NCBI GenBank assembly: GCA_964035545.1
Contig: CAXIUT010000036.1
Span: 1-64,000, forward strand
Direction: 5' to 3'
Length of the DNA: 64,000 bases
From: Bugula neritina
Taxonomy: Eukaryota > Bryozoa > Gymnolaemata > Cheilostomatida > Bugulidae
Both the position numbers and the translations under genes were made by a program. Below are positions 49,748 through 60,243 of this stretch, in pieces. Every line of letters starts with the position of its first letter. Within the stretch, counting starts at the first letter, position 1. A model generated the notes under the pieces. It ran no database searches. It was not told where the DNA came from and worked only from the letters and a program-made list of their open reading frames with translations.

Positions 49748-51031
49748 ATGAATACAGATGATAGTATCACCATTAAACTCAAATAGTTATAAGTAAGGTT
49801 ACAAAAGTGTTGTAATAAGTCTAATAACAGTCCTCATCTCCAAACAACTCATAAAAAAGGTACTTATACATCGGCTGGTTAACATCATATTGTGTAAAAT
49901 ACTGAAATTGGATAAATCATATAAGAAATCAATCACAAAATAAGTTAGAATAGCAAGTGCTAAAGTCAATTTGAAGAAATAAAGAGATAAATTGACAAGT
50001 TGTACAAGAAGATGTCATAAGTATATGAGGAATTGTCAAGGAAATAAAAGTTGATAGTCGAATATTCCTCAAAAATAGAACAACTCAATAAGAAAGTAGC
50101 CGAACTATAGAAGTCAAACAGATAAAAAGGAAGATAGCTTCAAAGATTACAACAATAAAAAGAAAGTAATGTCGGTTCAAAAAACAATCTTTCCCATAAA
50201 TTATCATAAATTATAGCTAAACTTCAATAGTTGTAAGTCTACAGACGTGGAATGCCAGATTTGTTGAAGTTGTAGCTATCAAAACTATCAAAAAATTGGA
50301 AGGAATCGTTTACTAGCCTATCAAAAGTCATAAGCAATAAGTAAGCAACTCACAAAGAACAAATCCAAGCGTTTGAACTAAGACAGAAGAAGATGCAGGA
50401 CTAGTTGCTTTATCTTTCAAATATGTAGATCAAATAGAAGATTACTTACTAGTAGCAATCAGATTATTTCTCATCGGCTATGACTCAGTATATCAACTAC
50501 GGATCGATATTTGCTAGTTCTGAAATCATTGCGTAACTTGGTCATAAATAGTGGTTGTCAAAACATCTGAGGTTGTTGTTGGGAGGGGTGAAGATATCGA
50601 CGAAATTGCTGTATCGATTCGATGCGTTGAATCCGACCAATTTCCATAAGTATATCGATGGCAGGTAGAATATATTTGTGTTGGTTAGATTGATAAATGG
50701 GTATGTTATTGGTGGGTATTGTCATACTCCGATATAAAAAAATCGTATGGACCGGCATAAGAAGGGCTTTCTCTTTTCTTTGACTCAGATGCATCAGTAT
50801 TTACCTAAGTAGTAAACTAACCAGCCTTTGGTGACCTATGATGATTTCTTTTTGATTATGGGCAATTCTTAGTTGCGGATAAAGAGTCAGGAGAAGAAGG
50901 TGTATAGTAATTTCGGGGTAAATAGTGGAACATTTAATTCTAGAGGCGAGAAGACTATGTAGTTTTTGGGTACCAAGAATAGTTAAATTGAGTTATTGAG
51001 TTATTAGATCTTTTAGATATGTGTTAAATGA
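49748..51031 (+). CDS. Coiled-coil TLDc-domain protein
   Basis: An uninterrupted 427-residue frame (MNTDDSITIK to YEIFEICVK). Residues about 60-150 have strong heptad patterns (EEIKREIDKLYKKMSEVYEEL and similar), predicting a coiled coil. The TLDc domain is at about 278-425: KLLYRFDALNP, FVLVRLINGYVIGGY, GFLFSLTQMH, DDFFLIMGNSELRI and a terminal SYEIFEI. The sequence is only distantly related to the nine array copies and lacks their Cys cluster. It is GC-richer, single copy and undamaged, as expected for a housekeeping gene. Located just right of the duplicated array. Confidence 0.87.
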
Positions 51032-51735
51032 TCTGCATTATATCTATTCTTATATTTTTGATTATTTAAGATCAAGTTATATGATTAGTTGGTTTACTAT
51101 TTTATATCTGATATGCAATAATTAAGAAAATGATGGCTATGAGAGACATCTGATGGAGGAGGGAATGTTGGCTTGATGGGAATAGAAAGGTAGTGGATTG
51201 AACTCATGGATGGAAGGTTGTTTTTGAAAAATTAGGACTGAAAGAATACTGGTTGTGATATTTATTGTTGATAAATAGAAGTCAAACAGTGTTGTTTTCA
51301 ACTGTAAAGTGAGAATAATCAAGTTAAGACAAGCGGTTTGCATATCCTTTGTTATAGTAGTAAAAATAAGCAAAAAACGATCAAGAAACTAACCTGATAA
51401 ATCAGTAATTTTAGCAAACTGATAACTCCAATCATCTATAATACAACAAAAAACCATAAAAAACTGAAAGATCTACCCAACAGTAGAGATCCAACTAGAA
51501 TCCTATCAATTTATTATTCAGCATGGACCTCTAGACAATCCCAATTGAATAAAAATATTAGCTATTCCCATTGATAAACAAATCACTATTCATGAGAAAT
51601 AAGTGATATTGATGATAGATATATCATTTTTTGTAGTTTTATGTATGAAGTATTTAGTTTGTTCTCTAAAACCCCTTTTATATGACCATAAATTACACAA
51701 TAAAATCTAGCCATTGATTATATTTACATTTTCTG
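51032..51735. other. Intergenic spacer
   Basis: About 700 bp between two + strand genes. Open stretches on both strands have no ATG-supported or recognisable coding pattern. It presumably contains the 3' end of the TLDc gene and the promoter of the membrane protein gene. Confidence 0.5.
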
Positions 51736-53598
51736 ATGCCTACTTGCTTTAGTTTCTTCAACAAACTCTTCAGAGCAGTTGATCTCTTCCCCAGTAGTAA
51801 ATTTCTACGCTATAACAAAGACGTAGAATATACTACATCGACTGGTGGTATTATATCCATCGCTGTCATCATTGTCTTTGTAACTCTATTTGCTAGTATG
51901 GGACTAAGGACACTAAGAAAAGAAATCATCACTTCCCATTCATAAATCTAAAGCTAAATTACTCCATCACCTCTTAAATTTGCTACAAGTCCATAAGGTA
52001 AATTTTTATTTTCTGTTGTTATTTTCGGGTTCAATTTGAATTCCGTTCCAAGACTGTTTGATATTACCCTAGCTCAAGAGTCTAGAACAACTGGCTATAT
52101 TCTACAAAATACGACTAATGTTCCTTTGGTTGCATGTACGAGGTAGCATTTATCTTTCAGTGATGAAGTATTATCAACATTTGAAAAGTTACAGTATGAT
52201 CAGAGACTATGTCCTCCTTTGGGTTACGATTTCAACATTAGAGGTAAGCCAACATCTGATCTCTTCTAGCAGTTGAGAATATCAATCAAAAGATGTGATC
52301 CCAGTGCAGATCCGACTTGTATTGATGATGTTTCTTTTGCTGCGATTGAGCAAGGTGCAGGTTTCTTTCAGTTGGTCGTACCCTATGTGCATTCAATAGT
52401 CAATCCTGGAAGTGAGGATTATGTTGACTTCAGTCTAGAGGATAGAAATTTGATACCTTTTACTTCTAAATTAGGTATTGTTGCTGCAGCTGATATCCAA
52501 TAAGACACCATCAAGACAGATATAAGTATACTACCTTTTGCTGAATAAAAATAAGAAAAAGTTATCAGGATTCCTCAACTATTCGATTCCTTTACATTCC
52601 ACCCATCAACAGTTAATAATTCTTTCACTAGTGCTGGTCATCTAGCATAGATATTTTTGAGAAAATCACCTCATAAAGTGACCTTTTCACGTAGTTTTAA
52701 CAAAGTAGATCTATATTTGTCATATGTTGGTGGACTAATTGGTACAATAATTGGTATTATATTTATATTGAGTTTTTATACAGAAAAAGCCTATGAAATC
52801 AGTCTAGCTAGAAAGGTATTATTGGATAATCAGAATAAGTAGATACAATCATCTACCTTCAATATTGGTTATTATTTCTTGATGGTGATAAAAAAAGGAT
52901 TGGGCTATCTAAATTTCAAACCGTAGTGGTAAAAAACACAATACTTTATTGATTGCAGTGAATAGATGATGATGCAAATTGATGTGTCATATTTGGTGAG
53001 GAAGTTATTGTTCTTAGATACGGCGTTATGCAAAGTGATGGAGAAACATTAGATATAAGCACTGTGTATGAGAGATAAGCCAACGTTGTAGAAAGTGAGA
53101 AAGTCTCGGAAGATGCATTTTGCGCCTTAGATTATAAAATAGCAGAATAAAAATCAGGAAGAGGAGGTGGTTAATGAGCATTCTATATCTAAACAGGAAA
53201 TAGTGTACCAGGAGATTGACAGTTAGTCGAAGCGGCATAAGAACTAGAAGTCAGAGTAGGATGTTAGTGCGTTGTCGTTTAGTTAGGATAGTAACAGTGA
53301 TATGGATTATATAAAGGCGTCGGTGATAAGGATATCGAAGTAGAGTAAGGAGGAGGATAAACAGAGGAGTCAGCAGATTATGGAGGAGATACCGAAGAGA
53401 GTGTTGAAGCAGGTTGGTTTGCAGGATGAGAGTAATGAAAATAACGATTTTAATACGTTTGAGGTGGAGGATTTGTAGGAAGCAGAGGAAGAGCGGAAGA
53501 AATAGAGGATCAATCGGAAAGAGAGAAGGTAGAATTAGAGTATCAGGTAGAGTTTGAGAGAAAGTCCGAGGTTTAGAACGAAGAGAAGTAAGAAGTGA
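51736..53598 (+). CDS. Two-TM membrane protein of a ciliate-specific family
   Basis: An uninterrupted 620-residue frame (MPTCFSFFNKLFRAVDLFP to RTKRSKK). A short N-terminal segment with FLRYNKDVEYTTSTGGIIS leads into TM1 at about 37-56. A large extracytoplasmic region of about 265 residues follows, containing several Cys and Asn-linked glycosylation motifs, and then TM2 at about 326-347 (SYVGGLIGTIIGIIFILSFY). The C-terminal cytoplasmic tail is long, first with conserved-looking YFIDCSEEMMMQIDVSYL, then highly charged and Glu/Ser/Lys-rich. This layout (small TM1 cap, ectodomain, TM2) is typical of an abundant family of uncharacterised ciliate membrane proteins. Function unknown. Codon choice is GC-richer near the 3' end. 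Confidence 0.8.
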
Positions 53599-53780
53599 TT
53601 TTCATTATGACAATATGTCCAAAATGACTAGAATGACTATTAAATATTTATGAACTAACCATCATAATATCATTATCATCATGACCTATTTAATATTTCC
53701 CATCTATTTACTTGACTTATATATATTGAGATGATCTAATACAAAATTCAACTGATCGAATATAAATATAACTTATCAAG

Positions 53781-56700
53781 ATGCCACCTAAAAAGAAAGA
53801 GTAAGAGATAGATATATCGACACTGCCTGAATGTTTATCTCTCAACTTGACTTTTCTGTGCAAAGGTCGTAAATCAAGAGCAACTGCTATCAATGATCGG
53901 ATCAGACAGTAGGCATAAAAATATTTATTCAAAGTAACTAGAGGAGAGGTACTAGATCATGCCAAATAAAAAAACATCTATGTTGATCCTAATACTTTGA
54001 ACTAAAAACAAAAAAAAGATGCAAAATTTATGTAATCTATAAATACTGAATTATCTGCATCTGTGGTAGCAAAAGCAACTCAATCCTATATTGCTTCTTT
54101 GGTTATTAAATCGAGAATGGTATTTGATGTTATTATAGATAGTAAAAGAAAAACAATCCTGAGATGTTTGCTAATGAAAAAAGAAAATATGATATCTTGT
54201 ATAATTTTTAAGAATTTCCAGAAACAAAAGTAATCTCTTTGATATTTTTAGGAATAATACTAAGAGTTGGCTAAAATAAATGAAGGCATGAAGTATTTGA
54301 TTGTTATTGATCCTAAAATATCTTGGAATAATGCTCCTTAGTTACCCTAATAAGATAAAAATAATGAAGATGATGTTGAAGAAGAGGATGATTAGGTGAA
54401 AGAGTATCGTGTTTTACTTAAGAAATAATAGAAGACCTAATAAGACAGATAATACTAAAAAGCAATAGATAGCAAAATATAATAAATAAAGAGATATAGA
54501 AGTGAAGTATAATCAGGTTCATAATTTCGTAATAGTACAATATCAATTCTATAATCATAGATTGATCCTTATAATGAAGAAAGTAGTATAGCATAATTAG
54601 TAAAATCATTTTTTGATAGCATAATTTCACTTGAATCAGATTATAATGAGTATCAGGAATGGAAGAAGTCAAAGAAAGCTGATCCTATTCCAGACATATC
54701 ATAATAAAAAATATAAAAGATAGAAACAAAAGGTAGTATTATATAGATGTTGGATAAAATAGCTAAAAATACTCTAGATTAAAAATAAAACAAAAATGAT
54801 TAAGTTGATGATTAACAATATGCCTTACAATTGATCGATAACTTTTAGCCCAATAAATTTTGTAGCTAAAAATAGTAACACCATGGATAGTAGAAATAGA
54901 AGTAGATTAAATTTATTGGCGGTAATTAATAGAACGAGCCATCTGATTTAAAAAACTAACTTAGAAATAAATTGAAATATCCTGGGATTAATCGATATCA
55001 GATGCCAGATATTCCATTGAAGAGTGAAGGTATCAGGAGGCTATAGCAATCATATTACAATTTATTTATCTAGAAAGATATAAAATTAGAGTAATTATTC
55101 CGACGTCAAAAAATAACAAATTTCGAATAATATATAAAAGAATTTGACTAATAAAGAAACTATTCATTTGCCAACAGAATATACTAATAAAGACATAGTT
55201 AGTAATCGCTAAGAAGGTAGTTAAATAGAGCAACTGAAATTGGATAGCTAACATCTTACACAAAATATGATTAGAATACAGATCAGCTATATTTGATGAT
55301 GTTGTATCGTAACAATCAGAGAAGGGTTGGTAAGAAAGTATGGGAGAATAGTTGGAAAGTAATACCTAATTATTAGAATTGGCTGAAATATTTTAAAAAT
55401 AATTAGAATAATCTCAATAACAATTAGTACTATGATATTGACTATTAAAAAATAGGTAATATAGAATAATCTATAAGAAACCATACTGTTAAAAATTTAT
55501 AAAATACTGTAATAATAAATCGCTAGTCAATTGTCGGCAACAATCGTCATAAAATGCTATATTCTATCAAGAATGATATGGTTATTGGAGTGAACTAGAA
55601 TAGATTTTACGGATTTGATAAAAACATAAAGATTTACTATTAAAAAATCAATTAAAAATAATATGAGTTTATTATTATGCTGGAAAATGGCAATATCAGA
55701 ATATCATCTTTGGGACATGTTTTATTATAATTCGATCAATAAAAAAGAATTATTACTCCTGAGGGATATACTATCATATATTAAAATAATAGTAGTTTGA
55801 TTTTGCATCCCAATGGCGGCATCAGTTATTCCAGTTAGAAATATATTAATGAACGTGGGTATGGTCTAGATGACGGTAAATTAACAAGACAGCTAGCTCT
55901 ATAGAAAAGAGCTGATAACGCAACGATACTAAAACGTGAAGATGGCACAACAATAATCAACAAATAAAATATTCCATCGAAATGGATTAAATTTTACTAA
56001 GGCACATAATACTAATTGAAATAATCTAAGATAAATATCTAAAAAAAAGAATTACCTTTCATCACCTGCAAAAACGGATAAATCTAATTAAAAGCTGAAT
56101 GTTTCATGATAAAAATCAGTCCAAACGGATAAACCTATAAAACATAGATATAATTTACAGATGGTTCGTTGTTGTAAAGTGATAATCATGTCGTTTATGT
56201 CGGTTAGAAAAATATCCAATAAAAATTAAAAGTTGATATTCTTAGTGGATCTATTAGCAGTCGATGTTAGTAGTAATAAATATTAGTAGGATTTGATCGA
56301 AGTGAGTATAGATGCAATGGCAAGATATATGACACGAAATAAGAGTAATAAAATTATGGATAGTAATAAACAATACCCAAAGATTACATTGAACCTAGAT
56401 TGTTTATTATCAATAATGATAATACAGGTATAGAATTATTAACTAAAAAAATGGTAGATAATTATCTTCAGAGAAATTCATCTGAAATTGATAACACGTA
56501 CTAGCAATCTAGAGGAGAATCGGTGTAATATCATATCATGCGTAAGATGAATAAATAATAGCATAGACATATTGTCAATGATTTGATAGTTAAATTGGAC
56601 GTATTTGATAACAGTTAATAAAAATAATAAAAATAGTAAAATAAATGTATATCTATTCGCACCTTGATAAAATATCCATAATTATCGTCAGATGATATAG

Positions 56701-58152
56701 CAGCGATCAATAAAATGAAGAATGATATCTAGGTGTATAAAAAAAATAATCAGAAAGAATAAAATTAATATGGGTATCGGCAGAAAGATTCAGATGTTTT
56801 GAAGAAGAAAATAGAGGGGAAATTAATGACTATTTATGCTAGAAAAAAATAGGAATAAAAAATAGATACATAGAAATTAAAAAATATAGGAAAATAGTAT
56901 TTCTTAGATAGTTTGAATAGTATTCGCAAGTAGAGATAAGATGGAAGAAAATAGGCTCAAATTAGAAGTCAATATTTAAAGAAAAGAGGCACAATTATTC
57001 AGCATTATAAACCAATACATTTTAGTCCAAAAAAATTATCAAAAATATAAGACCCATAGTAACCGACTAACTTCCTCGATAACTATTTTTTAACAACTTA
57101 AGGGAAGACAGCTTTATTGTAGATGCCGGATTGGGTATTCCGTCCAAAATAAATAAAATAGCCAGTATAGCTAGACCCATAGATAAGAAACGAACTAAAT
57201 AATACAAATTTTAACAAATAGTAATAAGTTTAATAAGAGCAAAGATAGAGATATGATACAGTTGAAGTAGATCTTGATCCTAGGGGTTAGAAATAAATAT
57301 TTATCAAACCAAGTGTATTCACTCAGCGTTAAATTGATTAATAGCGTTCAGCATTTTAAGGGTAGAAGAAGGCATACAAATATCATTAAATAAAACGTAA
57401 AGATTTTAATGTTTACGGGCAAGAAAGAAAAAGCAAACCCAATGTTAACAGTTTGCATAGGACACAACCGATCAGTGAAATAAATCAAAAATATTTGGTC
57501 ACTTAGGCTCCACTAGATAATAAAATAAAAATAGCATCGATGAAAAATAAATTAACTACTAATGCTAGCAATATGAATGAGATGAGAAAGTAAGGTCCAC
57601 ATTCTTTGCTAATAAAAACTTTAGACAAAGGCAATGATATAAATAGATTACTATAAAAAAGAACAATGATGGTCCAAGCAGATCTGAATGATAAACTACA
57701 AAGAGATATCTTGGTATATTATTTGCTATATAGATCAATCCGACATAAGTCAACTTTGGAGTCCTAGTATAGAAGAAGATGTATGAGCTGAAGATCGATA
57801 TAAAGAATGAAGATGTAATATCGCAGAGGATAACCCTCAAAAGACCTAAAAATATGTTCATTAAAGTGAATTTATCATAAATGGGTCCAGTATAACTATA
57901 TTTATTTAGATTGCTATGGGAATGAGTCGAAAGATAACAATTAGTATTAAAACTAGCAGTTAGTTATTGGGTAAGTTGAATGATGAGTTCGATATTGTGA
58001 CTAAACATGAAATTTATCATATTCCTATTACAGCGAATATTATTTCTTAAAGTCAGGCTAAAAATTAAAGAATTATGATGAATCGTAGTGTAGTTGAAGT
58101 GTAGTAAAATCGGAAGAAGGAAAGTAACGTTGAGTTGCCCAAAATCAAATGA
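53781..58152 (+). CDS. SPAG17-like: PF6/SPAG17-like ciliary central-apparatus protein
   Basis: Five exons: 53781-54119, 54143-54229, 54252-57713, 57734-57889, 57910-58152. Four introns of 23, 22, 20 and 20 nt, all GTA...TAG and all in phase 0, restore one continuous frame of 1,428 residues. The N-terminus is MPPKKKEEEID. The middle has repeated short strands with PEGYTIIY, LHPNGGISY and KISPNGETYKT, the pattern of the SPAG17 central region, then IEPRLFIINNDNTGIELL. The C-terminus has an ASH/PapD-like domain (INPTEVNFGVLVEKKMYEL to IPITANII) as in SPAG17 and Hydin. PF6/SPAG17 is a scaffold of the C1a projection of the axonemal central pair needed for motility. The protein is shorter than the human one. 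It is convergent with the TMEM216-like gene. Confidence 0.78.
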
Positions 58153-58286
58153 TTATTCCAAATATCAGATCATGATTATTAAAGTTAAGTTGGGTTATTT
58201 TCTTATTGAGTTATTGAGTTAAGTTGGGTTATTGTTTTACTGTGTTGTGATGATACTATGTTAATACTATGAAAAATAAACTAAAA

Positions 58287-58734
58287 TCATTGTTGTTTTT
58301 AATAGCTCTGAAATTGCCAACACGCAAAGAATGCCAAAATTATTTCCAGGATATTTACTATCAATAATATCACGAAGACGATGATCTCCACCAAGAGCAC
58401 ATAGTATTGCAAAAACAGATAGTAAATAGATAAGACAAGTGCTACTAATGTTGCCAATAGGAACCATGCCATTTTGGTTGAACTTTCAGTCTAAAATAAA
58501 TAGTTGGTGTACTTGATTCGCTCCTAAACCATACTTGACTCTCAGTCGATTAAATACTATGAATATGATAAGGATGATTCCTTATTGGATCGACATCATG
58601 GGCGTGAATGGAAGGTTGTAAGTTTTGAATAGTACTAGGATGAAGGTAAATATCGAGAGGAGAAGAGTGTAGTAATGTTCGAAGTTTAAAATTATGTGTA
58701 GGGGAAATGATGACAGGGGTAAGGTGCTTCTCAT
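58287..58734 (-). CDS. TMEM216-like: TMEM216/TMEM17-like transition-zone membrane protein
   Basis: Exons 58513-58734 and 58287-58490, separated by a 22-nt GT-AG intron (58491-58512), give 141 residues. Four hydrophobic helices are predictable. The N-terminus reads RSTLPLSSFPLHIILNF; helix 2 is followed by FNRLRVKYGLGANQTES, matching the RLF.G.KGNLTE-like signature of the TMEM216/TMEM17/TMEM80 family. TM3 and TM4 follow (YYLFLQYYVLLVEII, ILEIILAFFACW). These proteins are part of the MKS module of the ciliary transition zone. Length matches TMEM216 (about 145 aa). An in-frame ATG 22 codons upstream (58800) is an alternative start. Confidence 0.72.
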
Positions 58735-58847
58735 TTTGAGTGATTTGAATTATTAAATATCTAATAATATTTGAAATATGTCCAAACAATATTGAACCAT
58801 ATCTAAGTATAATAATTGAGATCTGGTATTGATATAAAAGGAATCAA

Positions 58848-59980
58848 TCAATTGGGATCAAGTCCATCTTCTAGTCTGAAATTCATAACAGACAAATTCA
58901 TATTTTTTTTAAACCAATATTCTGGTGCCTTGAACACTTGCATCTTCTTGACTTTATAATCGTTCAAATTTTAACTCATTCCACTTGGTCGATCAACGCA
59001 TTTAATATTCGGCTAGTTTTATCTCAAAATAAACAAAGGAGAATATACACATGGATTGTTCGATGATATCTGACCGCCCCAAGTCGACACCTCGATACGA
59101 TAGTGATTCGCAACTAATGTACCAATAGCAGTTTGTTTTACTTTCGATGATATCTTTATCGTATGATTCACTTGACCCAGTCCCCCTTTCTTAACATTAA
59201 CTGGTTATTTCCATTCGTAAAGAGGTTATCTGAAAGTTCTATGCTGTCCGGCATTCGATGACACAAATATATTTTGAACTACCTCGATCAGTAAATGATT
59301 GATATCTCCCGTACCCTCACTATTATCGATTCTAGCCAAAAGCGTTATATTCTACCCATCGTAGCTAACATTTCCTAAATAAATATGTCAAATACTATCG
59401 AATTTAGCATCCAATTTCACCGCGCCTTGCGAGCAACATCCGCAATTCTACGGCTCTTGCCTCGATGTACCTGTATGATAAGATGTGATACCTTGATATG
59501 ATACTATTTCTTGTCTGAAGGGCTATCGTATGAATAGAGGGATATACTAGATCTATCTATTTTTTTGTTATTTGTAGTTGACGAAATAGGCAGCCAATTT
59601 GTATTCTATTTTGACATCGTGGTTGTCTGATTAGTATGATCCTGGTATATTTTATGAAAGTTCAACTGAAAAGGGGTAAGCATATCTGCCTGCTTACATA
59701 GTACCGCCATATTTTTATAATTGATGTTATACTGCATAGAAATTCTACGATCCTGTATGTTTTTGTCTATTTTTTGAACTGCCTTCAAACCACTGACACC
59801 ACTCATCACCTTCATATTTTGAGAATTACCTTCTACTCGCAAATATAAAGCATCGAATTGGAAGTTAGTTTTGGCATCAATGAAGACAACTCCTTCCACA
59901 TTGGCACCTGAATCATAGTATTGTTGTTATGTTTCGATATAAATGTTAAGATCAGAATTTCTTGAACTTGAATTTCCCAT
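58848..59980 (-). CDS. Arrestin-like protein
   Basis: Exons 59698-59980, 59396-59665 and 58848-59374 with introns of 32 nt (59666-59697, GTAAG...TTTCAG) and 21 nt (59375-59395, GTATT...TTTAG). The spliced frame gives 359 residues with no TGA. The N-domain has the arrestin pattern: GVVFIDAKTNFQFDALYLRVEG, IPGSYESDNHDVKIEYKLAA, then PFRQEIVSYQG. The C-domain starts with a Cys cluster (PENCGCCSQG), continues KISSKVKQTAIGTL and ends NPCVYSPLFILREN. Related proteins (alpha-arrestins, Vps26-type) act in membrane-protein sorting and endocytosis. MGNSSSRN at the N-terminus has Gly-2 in a possible N-myristoylation context. The 32-nt intron is longer than the others and is chosen because it restores the arrestin frame. 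Confidence 0.72.
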
Positions 59981-60113
59981 TAATAATAATAATTGCAGCG
60001 CATCAGTTATGGCATAAGAATTAACATAATATCAACTGCTAGTTATTGATCAGTTACTGATTAATATTTACAATAGTATTATACCGCCTAAGACCTGCTT
60101 TATATATTCTATA
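59981..60113. other. Promoter-side spacer up to interstitial telomere
   Basis: 133 bp upstream of the arrestin-like gene, ending CTATA directly before the G4T2 tract. No feature seen beyond AATAAT repeats. Confidence 0.5.
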
Positions 60114-60176
60114 GGGGTTGGGGTTGGGGTTGGGGTTGGGGTTGGGGTTGGGGTTGGGGTTGGGGTTGGGGTTGGG
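60114..60176. repeat. Interstitial G4T2 telomeric tract
   Basis: 63 bp of perfect GGGGTT repeat in right-end orientation. Left of it are GC-richer, intron-bearing genes; right of it is an intronless gene of clearly more AT-rich codon use. It starts 68 bp before the next start codon. A chromosome end joined to a foreign neighbour, in the cell or in the assembly, would look like this. Confidence 0.93.
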
Positions 60177-60243
60177 CACCCTTCTCCAATATCTACATCT
60201 AAATCGTCATATTCTATAAAAATAAAGAAGTCATCTCGAGCAT

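Noticed and set aside
54120-57909. Frameshift mutations in the SPAG17-like gene
   Set aside because: Each apparent shift coincides with a 20-23-nt GTA...TAG segment whose removal restores frame and family similarity, so introns explain them.
53781-58152. UAA/UAG as glutamine, as in Tetrahymena or Paramecium
   Set aside because: It leaves EF-hand position 12 and the conserved acidic TLDc position as Gln in every case; CAA in some TPR positions is explained by tolerance of Gln or Glu there.
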